A stretch of DNA of 64,000 nt, taken from contig CAZWOU010000009.1 of NCBI GenBank assembly GCA_964635375.1, positions 1 to 64,000 of the forward strand, written 5' to 3'. The position numbers and the translations under genes were made by a program. How positions within the stretch are numbered: position 1 is the stretch's first letter; every line of letters begins with the position of its first letter. Shown here in pieces: positions 42,290 through 50,555 of this stretch. Source of the stretch: CAZMNY01 sp964635375. Lineage in GTDB: Bacteria; Planctomycetota; Planctomycetia; Pirellulales; Pirellulaceae. The notes under the pieces are model-generated. The model was not told where the DNA came from. It saw only the letters and a list, made by a program, of their open reading frames with translations, and did not search any database.

Positions 42290-43756
42290 ATGCCCGATTT
42301 CCAGCCGCTCGATTTCCAGCCACTCGATTTCCAACCACTCGATTTCCAACCACGCTCCTCGCGACCCAGAGAGGGAAACCCAGACGTGCTCCGAACTACT
42401 GGTGAACGAGGCGGCGGCGTTTCCCGGCGAGCGATGCTCCAAGCGGGTCTGCTAGGCGGGGGCGTCTGCGGTGGTTTCGGCCTCGCAGAACTGTCGCGAC
42501 TGCAAGCCGAAGACGCTGTCTCGACGGGTGCATCGACGGGCGCCGATACTAACGTGATACTGTTTTGGCTGAGTGGCGGACCCGGCCATATGGAAACCTG
42601 GGACCCCAAGCCGAACGCACCCGCCGAGTTTCGCGGGCCGTTCGGGGCGATCCGCACCAGCGTGACAGGAATCGAATTCGGCGAATTGCTTCCAAAGACG
42701 GCCGCTTTGATGGAACATCTGGCTGTGTTGCGGACGGTCAACCACGGCTCGGGCGACCACACCAAGGGCAACCACTGGATGCTGACCGGTTTTGAAGGAC
42801 CTGCATTCAACGCGCCGGACAATCGAGTCCAGCGACGGCCTTCGATTGGCTCCGCCTCCGCTCGACTGCGAGGCGCGAACCGACCTGGCATGCCTCCCTA
42901 TATCGGCGTTCCCCATTTGCGTGGCGGCACCGACAACCTATTCCACTACGCCTCTTACCTGGGCGGCGGATACAATCCGTTTGTGGTGAATTCAGATCCC
43001 AACACCACGAACTTTGCCGTGCGAAACCTCTCCTTGCCCAAAGATCTCTCCTTGAGTCGGTTGGAGAGCCGTCGCGAGCTGCTGGCCTCCTTTGATCGCA
43101 CCACGACTCGTCTCGAACCGGCCATGTCCGACGTCGATAAGCACTTGCAAAACGCCTTTGAGTTACTGTCGAGCCCAGGTGTTCGCGAGGCGTTTGACAT
43201 TACTGCCGAATCGGTGCGCACGCGGGACGACTACGGCCGACATACGTTTGGCCAAAGCGCCTTGTTGGCTCGCCGCCTGGTCGAACGGGGCGTCACCTTC
43301 GCCACAGTCAACTGCGTGCCCTGGGACCACCACGGCTCGGCCAATCGACTAAAGACGGAAGAGGGCGGCAAGCTGCTGATTCCGCCGCTTGATCAAGCCA
43401 TCGCGGCTTTGATTCGCGATCTGATCGACCGAGGCATGTACGAGAAGACGCTGATTGTCGCTATGGGCGAATTCGGGCGCACGCCTCGGATTAATAAGTA
43501 CGCTGGCCGCGATCATTGGGGCCGCACCTTCAGCGTCCTCATGGGGTCGGGCGGCATGCGGATGGGCCAAGTCGTTGGTCGCTCCAACTCGCGAGGCGAA
43601 AGCGTTGTAGAGCGATCGTTGACTCCGCAAGACGTCGCCGCCACGATCTACCATCACCTTGGCATCAACGCTCGCAACGTCACTTTTCCCGACCGCCTTG
43701 ATCGAGCCATGTACCTGCTCGACACGGGCCAGCCGATTCGCGAGCTTGTCGGCTAG
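42290..43756 (+). CDS. DUF1501 protein with twin-arginine-like signal
   Basis: A 488-residue DUF1501 protein, an alkaline-phosphatase-fold family frequent in planctomycetes. It has VILFWLSGGPGHMETWDPKP, the conserved TVNHGSGDHTKGNH and VAMGEFGRTPRINKY with FGRTP, and an HHLGINARNVTFPDR C-terminus. The signal contains SRRAMLQAGLLGGG, a twin-arginine-like motif, so it is probably exported folded. In front of it are four in-frame copies of DFQPL, coded by a 15-base repeat. ATG 42290 is preferred; the open frame starts at GTG 42233. Unlike most DUF1501 genes here it has no PSD1 partner next to it. Function unknown. Confidence 0.88.
   Translation: MPDFQPLDFQPLDFQPLDFQPRSSRPREGNPDVLRTTGERGGGVSRRAMLQAGLLGGGVCGGFGLAELSRLQAEDAVSTGASTGADTNVILFWLSGGPGHMETWDPKPNAPAEFRGPFGAIRTSVTGIEFGELLPKTAALMEHLAVLRTVNHGSGDHTKGNHWMLTGFEGPAFNAPDNRVQRRPSIGSASARLRGANRPGMPPYIGVPHLRGGTDNLFHYASYLGGGYNPFVVNSDPNTTNFAVRNLSLPKDLSLSRLESRRELLASFDRTTTRLEPAMSDVDKHLQNAFELLSSPGVREAFDITAESVRTRDDYGRHTFGQSALLARRLVERGVTFATVNCVPWDHHGSANRLKTEEGGKLLIPPLDQAIAALIRDLIDRGMYEKTLIVAMGEFGRTPRINKYAGRDHWGRTFSVLMGSGGMRMGQVVGRSNSRGESVVERSLTPQDVAATIYHHLGINARNVTFPDRLDRAMYLLDTGQPIRELVG
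42296..42355 (+). repeat. in-frame 15-base tandem repeat coding for DFQPL
   Basis: Four near-identical 15-base units (GATTTCCAGCCGCTC and variants) near the start of the DUF1501 gene code for repeated Asp-Phe-Gln-Pro-Leu ahead of the export signal. As the unit is a multiple of three, copy-number changes would keep the frame. Confidence 0.85.
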
Positions 43757-43778
43757 CGACGCCTGCTCCTGACGCCGG

Positions 43779-44696
43779 TCAGAGGTTCCCAGTTTCAGCC
43801 ATGAAGATGCAGCCGGCGTTGTCATGCTCTTTCTGACGCTCGGCCGACATGTGTTCAACGGCCGTCGTGAGCACCAATCGCAGACGGCCTTTGAACTCGA
43901 CCAACTGGGGACAAGTGACTTGAGGCGAGCGAGGGCAACGCCATTCGGTTTCGATCTCTCCGCTGGCCAGGTTGTATTGCCGAGCGACTCCGTAGGGTGC
44001 GTCCTGTGGGTTGTAGAACGCGATGATCAGGCTTTCGCCGTCGGGGGTCTCGATCATCCCATCGGGAAACATCGACTCGGCCGTCAAGTCGAGCACCGTT
44101 TCAGCTAGGCCCAGCTTTCCCGCGTCGACATCGAGCGAATAGCGAACGACTTTTTGGGTCGGCGTGTCGATATCGAGCAGCGTCCAGCCGTCCTCGGTCG
44201 CTCGAATTACTTTCCCATTGGAGCAGGTTTGATCGTCACGGAGACGAATCGTCGCTTGATCCGAGGACCGCCAGAGGTAGAGCCCCGCTTTCTTTTCAGC
44301 GAACTTGAGGTCCTTGCACCCGAACACGTAGCCCTCAGCGAAGGCGACGCCATCGTTGATAATCGTGCCCTCCACGTCGGCGTCGACCTCATCTGAGAGA
44401 ACCTGGCTTTCGCCGGTCGCCAGATTGACGCGTTGCAGATGGCGTTCCAGACCGACCACAAAAACATCGGGCTCGTCGGCGGGAAAGGCAAACCCAGGAC
44501 GACCGGTCAAAGGGACGCTTCGATTTCGCCCGTCGTCTAGCGATAGCACGTTGATCGAGCCGATGGGTGAATCGCCTCCGTGTTGAATCGCCACCCAACT
44601 AACGATCCCAGGACCCAAAGGGTACGGCCCTTCCGGCAAGAACCGCAATTGATCGAGGTCAGGTCGAAAAAGAACCTCAGCTTCGATAGTCTTCAT
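43779..44696 (-). CDS. SMP-30/gluconolactonase-like propeller protein
   Basis: A 305-residue six-bladed propeller protein of the SMP-30/gluconolactonase/LRE-like group. It has blade segments such as VFVVGLERHLQRVNLATGE, GVAFAEGYVFGCKDLKFAEK and MFPDGMIETPDGESLIIAFY, the last close to the family's metal-site region. No signal peptide is visible, so it is cytoplasmic. Family members hydrolyse sugar lactones, but LRE-like members differ and the catalytic residues are not all clear to me. It is on the same strand as the hydrolase gene upstream, 65 bases apart. Confidence 0.7.
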   Translation of the reverse strand: MKTIEAEVLFRPDLDQLRFLPEGPYPLGPGIVSWVAIQHGGDSPIGSINVLSLDDGRNRSVPLTGRPGFAFPADEPDVFVVGLERHLQRVNLATGESQVLSDEVDADVEGTIINDGVAFAEGYVFGCKDLKFAEKKAGLYLWRSSDQATIRLRDDQTCSNGKVIRATEDGWTLLDIDTPTQKVVRYSLDVDAGKLGLAETVLDLTAESMFPDGMIETPDGESLIIAFYNPQDAPYGVARQYNLASGEIETEWRCPRSPQVTCPQLVEFKGRLRLVLTTAVEHMSAERQKEHDNAGCIFMAETGNL

Positions 44697-44761
44697 GACA
44701 AGTCCTCTTCATCGCCCTTGGCTAAGGTAAATCGAATCACAGCGTTCCAAGGCAACAGGCC

Positions 44762-45691
44762 CTATTGCCCTTCGGGCGACTTCCATTTGTCGATGGTTGG
44801 TTCGCCTTGCAGGTATCCGAGGTCGACGAGAAACCGGTCCATCTCGCCAACGGTGAGCAGGAAATGTTGGTTGCTCTTCGAGCGATTGAAGAACCCGTGG
44901 GGTTGGTTCTTGTAGACGTGCAGGTCGCATCGCGACCCGACTGCTTCCATTTTTTCTTGATACGTCTTCGCTGTTGAAACGGGCACCAGTTTGTCTTTGT
45001 CGCCGAGGAACACGATCGTGGGCGGCGCGCCTTTGCGAATGTTGTGCATCGGCGAGATTTCTTGGTAGCGGTCTTTAACTCGCGAGTAGCCGTATCCGCT
45101 CGGGCCGTTGTCGTACACGGGGTTAAACAGTGCGAGCGCATTCGGTTTGGAGCTGACAGCGGGGTCTTCCTTTGGCTCGTCTAGGCCTGGCACGTTTCCC
45201 GTTGCAGCGGCCACATGGCCTCCGGCTGAGCCGCCGCCAGCAGCGATGCGATTGGGGTCGATCCCCAGTCGCGAGGCGCTCTCTCGCAGCCAACGCACGG
45301 CGGATTTTCCATCGCTGACGCACTCAAATGGCGTTGTTTTGTGCCGCGATGCGACTCGGTAGTCGGCCACGGCCGCCACCATGCCGCGTGACGCAAGGTA
45401 TTGTGAATGCTCGGCGAACTGCTTTGGGCTGCCGCCGTTCCAGCCGCCTCCAAAGAAGAAAACGATAGCCGGCGTGCGATCGGTTGACTTGTGTTCGGCG
45501 GGAAAGAAGAGGTACAAGTAGAGCTCGACGTCGCCGACCTTCTTGAATACTGTTGGCTTGGCGCCTTTGAACTTGAGAGGCGCGGCCGATCGCTTTTGCT
45601 GCCCAAACGCTGTTGATGCTGATGCCGTCAGCAGCAACGCGAAGCAGAGAATAGCCTGGCCGCACAAGCGGTTCGTTCGTCGATCCAACAT
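44762..45691 (-). CDS. exported alpha/beta hydrolase
   Basis: A 309-residue exported esterase/lipase-type hydrolase with signal peptide (AILCFALLLTASASTAFGQ). It has the oxyanion region AIVFFFGGGWNGGSP, where FFGGGW stands in place of HGGGW, and the nucleophile elbow GGSAGGHVAAATGNVP. An aspartate in FLGDKDKLVP and a histidine in YKNQPHGFFN complete a catalytic triad. The natural ester substrate is unknown. It closely resembles the first half of the double hydrolase gene at 46521, about 0.8 kb away and in the opposite orientation. Confidence 0.85.
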   Translation of the reverse strand: MLDRRTNRLCGQAILCFALLLTASASTAFGQQKRSAAPLKFKGAKPTVFKKVGDVELYLYLFFPAEHKSTDRTPAIVFFFGGGWNGGSPKQFAEHSQYLASRGMVAAVADYRVASRHKTTPFECVSDGKSAVRWLRESASRLGIDPNRIAAGGGSAGGHVAAATGNVPGLDEPKEDPAVSSKPNALALFNPVYDNGPSGYGYSRVKDRYQEISPMHNIRKGAPPTIVFLGDKDKLVPVSTAKTYQEKMEAVGSRCDLHVYKNQPHGFFNRSKSNQHFLLTVGEMDRFLVDLGYLQGEPTIDKWKSPEGQ

Positions 45692-45721
45692 CAGAATTCC
45701 TCGGCGGTATGGAGTAGAGAG

Positions 45722-46306
45722 GTGAACGCGAAAGCGTCAACATCCCACGATTATAGAACGGTCCTGAGCCGCTGTCTCCGCCTCCGTTGTCCCGCCTGCG
45801 GCAAGGGGCGGTTTTTGAAGGGTTGGTGGCGAGCCCACGATTGTTGCAGCGATTGCGGCTATGACTTTGTTCGCGAGCCTGGATTCTACCTCGGCTCGAT
45901 CTACGTCAATTACGGCCTCACCGTAGCCCTGGTGCTGGCTGTTTGCATGCCGATGTTACTCTCGGGCGCGTCCTATCTGCGGCTGCTGCCCCCGGCAATC
46001 CTGTTCAGTGTCGGTTTCCCGGTCTGTTTTCACCGCTATGCGCGATCGATATGGCTCGGACTCGATTATTGCTGGGACGGTTTTCACCCCGTAGATAACC
46101 CGAACGCCGATGCTTCGCATGACTCGGCTGATGGCGTTGGCGCTAGCCAATCCGGCGCCGACGCGTGCTCGGACAACGAGACAATCGGCATTTGCCCCTT
46201 CTGCCATCACCACGGACGCTACGAGAAATCGAAACTCGGCAGCTGGGTCGAGTGCAAGAAATGTCGTCAACAGATCCTGCTCACGACACCAGCGCCCAGT
46301 GGCTGA
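45722..46306 (+). CDS. DUF983 membrane protein with extra C-terminal zinc ribbon
   Basis: A 194-residue protein with an N-terminal CPACGKGRFLKGWWRAHDCC and SDCGYDF zinc-ribbon (DUF983 mark). Two membrane spans follow: VALVLAVCMPMLL and LRLLPPAILFSVGFPVCF. A second C-terminal zinc ribbon (ICPFCHHHGRYEKSKLGSWV; ECKKCRQQ) comes after a Ser/Asp-rich linker. The second ribbon is additional to the usual 120-150-residue family members. The start is GTG 45722, with GGAG upstream. DUF983 proteins are small membrane proteins sometimes near respiratory genes; the function is unknown. Confidence 0.7.
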   Translation: MNAKASTSHDYRTVLSRCLRLRCPACGKGRFLKGWWRAHDCCSDCGYDFVREPGFYLGSIYVNYGLTVALVLAVCMPMLLSGASYLRLLPPAILFSVGFPVCFHRYARSIWLGLDYCWDGFHPVDNPNADASHDSADGVGASQSGADACSDNETIGICPFCHHHGRYEKSKLGSWVECKKCRQQILLTTPAPSG

Positions 46307-46520
46307 ATAGTCGCCCGTCGCGGTTGGCGGCAACCGGCAGCCTGTGATCAGTCTTCCATCGAAAGTCCGCCTGGGGCGAGCCCGAGTGGGGAACGTGGTA
46401 ACATGAAGGCAATGCCTGTCGCGGAATCTCGGTCGCGTTATTTCTGGGGCGTTATTTCTGGGGCGAGCGCGAAGCTTGTCGAAGCCGTCCACCAATGGCA
46501 CAGCAAATCGGGAAAAGCAA

Positions 46521-48308
46521 ATGGTCTATCGATTGATATCGTTGGTCGTCGTCGCCGTCGTCGTCGTTTGCCTGCAGCGTTCGCTCGCCCAAGCCGATGG
46601 CGGCGTCATACCTCCCGAGACGCCGGCGGGAATTCGGAGTTATCCGCCCGAAATGCCTGGTGCGGAAGTGCAGGTTTACAAGCGGGCCGGGGACGTGGCT
46701 TTGAACGCGTACGTTTTCAACCCGGTCGGCCACGCGCCCGGCGACAAACGCCCGGCAGTGGTCTTCTTTTTCGGGGGCGGTTGGAGAGCCGGAACGCCTG
46801 GTCAGTTCTACGCCCACTGTCGATACTTGGCCAAGCGCGGCTTGGTGGCGATGACCATGGACTACCGAGTCCTCAATCGGCATGGCGTACCGGCATCGGT
46901 CTGCGTAAGCGACGCCAAGTCGGCTATCCGTTGGGTGCGAACGAACGCGAAGCGCCTTGGCGTTGATCCGAATCGCATCGTCGCTTCAGGCGGTTCCGCC
47001 GGCGGGCACCTGGCTGCGGCAACCGCGTTAGTTCCGAATCTTGATGAGCCCGCTGAAGACCACGATGTAGCGTCGACTCCGAATGCACTGGTGCTCTTCA
47101 ATCCCGCTGTGCAACTCGCTCCGTTCGCCGATCTGAAACCATTTGACGAGACCAAGCTGGCCGACATAAACGAGCGAGCTGGCGGCGACGCTGTCGCGAT
47201 TTCTCCAATCCACCATGTTCGCAAGGGTCTGCCGCCGACCATCATCTTTCACGGAACAAGCGACCAAGTGGTGCCGCATGTCACGGTCGAGCGATTCACG
47301 AAGGAAATGACGAAGGCCGGAAATCGCTGTCAACTGATTTCCTTCGAAGGCCAACGTCATGGGTTCTTCAATCCAGGTCGCGGCGGAGCGAAGAAGAGCA
47401 AATCTGCAGCCGTCGCCAACTATCGAGAGACGATGAGACATTGCGATCAATTTCTTATCTCGCTTAGGTACCTCTCACCGCGACCTTCTTCCGAGGTTCC
47501 CGATTCCATCGAAAGCAAGCTCGACGTCGTCTACGCGCGCAACGGCGATCGCGCCATGCGGATGGACCTGTTCTACCCCAAGAGGCGGAGCCAAGAGCTC
47601 TTGCCGGCGATTCTGGTTGTGCATGGTGGAGGATGGCTAAATGGTGACAAGGAGAAGTTTCGGCCGCTAGCGATTGAGCTGGCGTCGCGAGGTTTTGTAA
47701 CCGCTGCCGTCGAGTATCGACTTGGCGGCGAAAGTCGCTTCCCCGCTGCGATTCACGATTGCAATGCAGCCGTGCGTCATTTGCGAGCCCACGCCAAGGC
47801 GCTTGGCGTCGACCCCGAACGCATCGGCGCGGTGGGCGGTTCGGCCGGCGGGCATTTGGTCGGTCTGATGGCGGCAGCGGCCCAGGTCGAGTCGCTGCAG
47901 GGCGAAGGCGGCAATCAAGACTACTCATCGCGACTGCAGTCGGCCATCGTGTTGGCTGGTCCGCTGGAACTGGCGGCCGGGCCGGTTGCCGATCGATCTC
48001 GCCAGGAACCTCAAAAATCAAACGCCAACAAGTGGTTCGGGAAGACGGTCGATGAGGCGCCTGAGCTGTACAAGTTGGCCTCCGCCACAACTCATCTCAG
48101 TGAGCAATGTCCGCCGATCTTGTTCATGGCTGGCGAGTTTGACAAGCCTGAGCGGAATCTCGAGACGCGGCGGAAGCTGATGAGCTTGGGCGTTGAGACG
48201 GGGATCGTCGTCGTCCGCGGCGGCAAGCACGGCTGCTGGAACCGCCACCCGTTTTTTCTACCTATGATCGACGAGATGCATCTATTCTTCGGGCGAACGC
48301 TGCCCTGA
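46521..48308 (+). CDS. exported double alpha/beta hydrolase (two fused domains)
   Basis: A 595-residue exported protein with signal peptide (LISLVVVAVVVVCLQRSLAQA) and two alpha/beta hydrolase domains. Domain 1, about residues 30-320, has VVFFFGGGWRAGTP, the nucleophile ASGGSAGGHLAAATALVP and a histidine in EGQRHGFFNPG. Domain 2, about 335-595, has ILVVHGGGWLNGDKE, AVGGSAGGHLVGLMA and a histidine in RGGKHGCWN. Both look catalytically complete. Domain 1 is close to the single-domain hydrolase at 44762-45691. ATG 46521 follows GGGAAAAG. The natural substrates are probably esters, perhaps acetylated sugars. Confidence 0.87.
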   Translation: MVYRLISLVVVAVVVVCLQRSLAQADGGVIPPETPAGIRSYPPEMPGAEVQVYKRAGDVALNAYVFNPVGHAPGDKRPAVVFFFGGGWRAGTPGQFYAHCRYLAKRGLVAMTMDYRVLNRHGVPASVCVSDAKSAIRWVRTNAKRLGVDPNRIVASGGSAGGHLAAATALVPNLDEPAEDHDVASTPNALVLFNPAVQLAPFADLKPFDETKLADINERAGGDAVAISPIHHVRKGLPPTIIFHGTSDQVVPHVTVERFTKEMTKAGNRCQLISFEGQRHGFFNPGRGGAKKSKSAAVANYRETMRHCDQFLISLRYLSPRPSSEVPDSIESKLDVVYARNGDRAMRMDLFYPKRRSQELLPAILVVHGGGWLNGDKEKFRPLAIELASRGFVTAAVEYRLGGESRFPAAIHDCNAAVRHLRAHAKALGVDPERIGAVGGSAGGHLVGLMAAAAQVESLQGEGGNQDYSSRLQSAIVLAGPLELAAGPVADRSRQEPQKSNANKWFGKTVDEAPELYKLASATTHLSEQCPPILFMAGEFDKPERNLETRRKLMSLGVETGIVVVRGGKHGCWNRHPFFLPMIDEMHLFFGRTLP

Positions 48309-48558
48309 TCGATTGGAAGCGTTTGAGCTGGCCGCTTTTGAGCCGACCCCGAGTGATGTAGGGCAGCTGATTCTTCGGGAATTGGCGGCATTCTTGCTTG
48401 TACCGGCTCTGTTTATTGCCGAAGATGGCGGTTCACCGCAGCGGTGCGCGTGAGTTGGTTCGCGCAATTATCATGGATCTTGTCCGCCGGCGTGTTTTGC
48501 CAGGCTGTCGGCATCCCATACTGGTTCACCCAGACCCCACTCCCTCCTAGGTCTTCCC

Positions 48559-50412
48559 ATGTCATTCGCCACAAAGACAATCGCCATTGCGCTTGGTCTC
48601 CTACTTGTCCAAGCGAGCTCTCAGATCGACGCCAAGGCGGAGGCCCCCGCCGCGGTCGCTCCAGCCTTGACCCTCAACCAGGACAAGAACAAGTCAGAAA
48701 AGAGCTCGCAGGCAAAAGGCAAGACAAAAGCCGCATACGAAACGACGAAACGGAAGGCGGATGAAAAGAAACTGCTGGACAACGCCGAGAAGAAGCGACA
48801 ATACGCGGCCGCCAAACTGCGAATGACCGACGCCCTCCGTCAGAAGAAAGAATTCGAATTGAAGCAGTCGTCAAAGAGACTGCAAGACCAATCCGCCAAA
48901 ACTCGCACGCTCTCAGACGCCCAAGCGCGTGAATTCGCCTCCGCGCTCAGCAGAGAACGACAGGCTCGAGCTCGAGCGGAAGATCAGCTCAGACAGATGC
49001 AGCAAGAAGTCCAGCAAGTGAAAGCGGCCCTTGAACGCCGACTTCGCGACGCCCAAGTCGCCGAAGCCAGGGCAGTTGAAACAGCCCAGGCGGCAGAGCG
49101 AAGAGCACACGAAGCGGCTGCCAGCGCAAGAAGAAACGAATCTGGCGGTTCCGAGCGACAACGGCATGAGAATTTGATGCGAGGCTTGGACTCGCGCATC
49201 CGGGAACTTGTCAAAGCAGCTGTCCGTGAACAACTGCAGGACAGGACTCAGCAGTACAAGACTCAGCAGTACAAGGCTCTGCAAGACAGGACTCAGCAAG
49301 ACAAGACTCAGCAGTATAGGACTCAGCAAGATCGTCAACCGCGACCGCGAGAGTCCAGTCAAAGATACCAACAATCGCCCTACGCCCGCGGCAATAACAA
49401 CGATCGCAACCGAAGCGACCACAACCAAAGCACTCGCATCATGCGAGCTCGCGTAGGTAGCCGTGACGGCGCGCAGAACAAGGAGGAGCAGCGGAGTGTT
49501 CGTGTCGAGAAAGGGGACGACGGAGTCCGCGTCATCGTGATCGAAAAAAGCGATGGCGGTGAGCGAACATCACAGTATCACGCTGGCAGCCTAGACCAAC
49601 TTCGCAAGTCCCATCCCCAAGCCATTCAACTGTTGCGACAATTCCAGGTCCAGGGTGTCCCGCAACTGAAGGCAACAGGCGAGACGAAGCCCGCCATCAA
49701 GGCTCGATTGCGAAAGGCGCCGGCCCGACCCTCGGGAAAAGGTCCGACAACCTATCGTCTCCAACTGCATTCGCCGGACAAGGACAGCTCGAAGAAGCCT
49801 CAGCGAATCGAACTCAAGGTGGACGCTGAGGGGACTTCGGCGGCTGCCCCCCGCGTCATTCGAAAACCAAACGTCCCCCCGAAGCCTCGTCAAATCGAAC
49901 TCAAGGTCGAAGCCCAAGGGAGGTCGGCTGCTCCCCGCGTCATTCGGCAGCAAACCACGAAGCCTCAGCAAATCGAACTCAAGGTCGAAGTCGAAACGGA
50001 TGGAACGCAGAAAGCACTGGATCCCGCCGCCATACGGAAGCGAATCCTCCAGTCGTTCAACAGCCGCTCCTCGGCCAGCGACGCGGCGAAAATCAAGCTT
50101 CGCGCGGCTCCAAGAAAAGCGAGCGACGGGGCAAGCAACAAGCCGGCCGCGAAACCTCGAATCCGAGTCGACGCGAGGTCAGCGCCCAAACCAACATCGC
50201 CCAAACCGACAGCGGCATCGGCCGGCGACCGGTTCATCCCGCACGCCGCCACCAGCCGCAAGGTCGTCAATCGCAAAGTCGAGTCTCAGAGCAAGACCAA
50301 GATCCGGGAATTCCGTCGCCAAATGCTAAAAAGACAACTCGAGTCGTTGAAGAATGGCCAAGACGATTCGACCAAGAAACTGATCGACAACTTGATCGAG
50401 CAACTCGACTAA
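48559..50412 (+). CDS. exported repeat-rich coiled-coil protein, unknown function
   Basis: A 617-residue protein with a signal peptide (TIAIALGLLLVQASSQIDA). A long charged coiled coil follows, about residues 50-215 (EDQLRQMQQEVQQVKAALER). Residues about 227-260 are a Gln/Thr/Tyr/Arg/Asp repeat of the type TQQYKTQQ. Residues about 410-490 hold three copies of an IELKV-type repeat ending in SAAPRVIR. A basic tail is rich in KPxxKP and ends in an acidic-basic helix (KNGQDDSTKKLIDNLIEQLD). It is strongly basic overall. I do not recognise the family. A structural or cell-envelope role is only a guess. The upstream 250 bases carry no gene. Confidence 0.6.
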   Translation: MSFATKTIAIALGLLLVQASSQIDAKAEAPAAVAPALTLNQDKNKSEKSSQAKGKTKAAYETTKRKADEKKLLDNAEKKRQYAAAKLRMTDALRQKKEFELKQSSKRLQDQSAKTRTLSDAQAREFASALSRERQARARAEDQLRQMQQEVQQVKAALERRLRDAQVAEARAVETAQAAERRAHEAAASARRNESGGSERQRHENLMRGLDSRIRELVKAAVREQLQDRTQQYKTQQYKALQDRTQQDKTQQYRTQQDRQPRPRESSQRYQQSPYARGNNNDRNRSDHNQSTRIMRARVGSRDGAQNKEEQRSVRVEKGDDGVRVIVIEKSDGGERTSQYHAGSLDQLRKSHPQAIQLLRQFQVQGVPQLKATGETKPAIKARLRKAPARPSGKGPTTYRLQLHSPDKDSSKKPQRIELKVDAEGTSAAAPRVIRKPNVPPKPRQIELKVEAQGRSAAPRVIRQQTTKPQQIELKVEVETDGTQKALDPAAIRKRILQSFNSRSSASDAAKIKLRAAPRKASDGASNKPAAKPRIRVDARSAPKPTSPKPTAASAGDRFIPHAATSRKVVNRKVESQSKTKIREFRRQMLKRQLESLKNGQDDSTKKLIDNLIEQLD

Positions 50413-50555
50413 GCGATGCCCAAAAACGAATGCGCGGTTTGCGACGAGTTGGCTGTGCAATCCTCCCTAACCGCTATTTTCGCAAAGCGGAAGGCGCACG
50501 CCTTGCTCCAACCGTCTTAGCATCGTTCGAGACCCAGCATCGCGCATTCCAGCCC

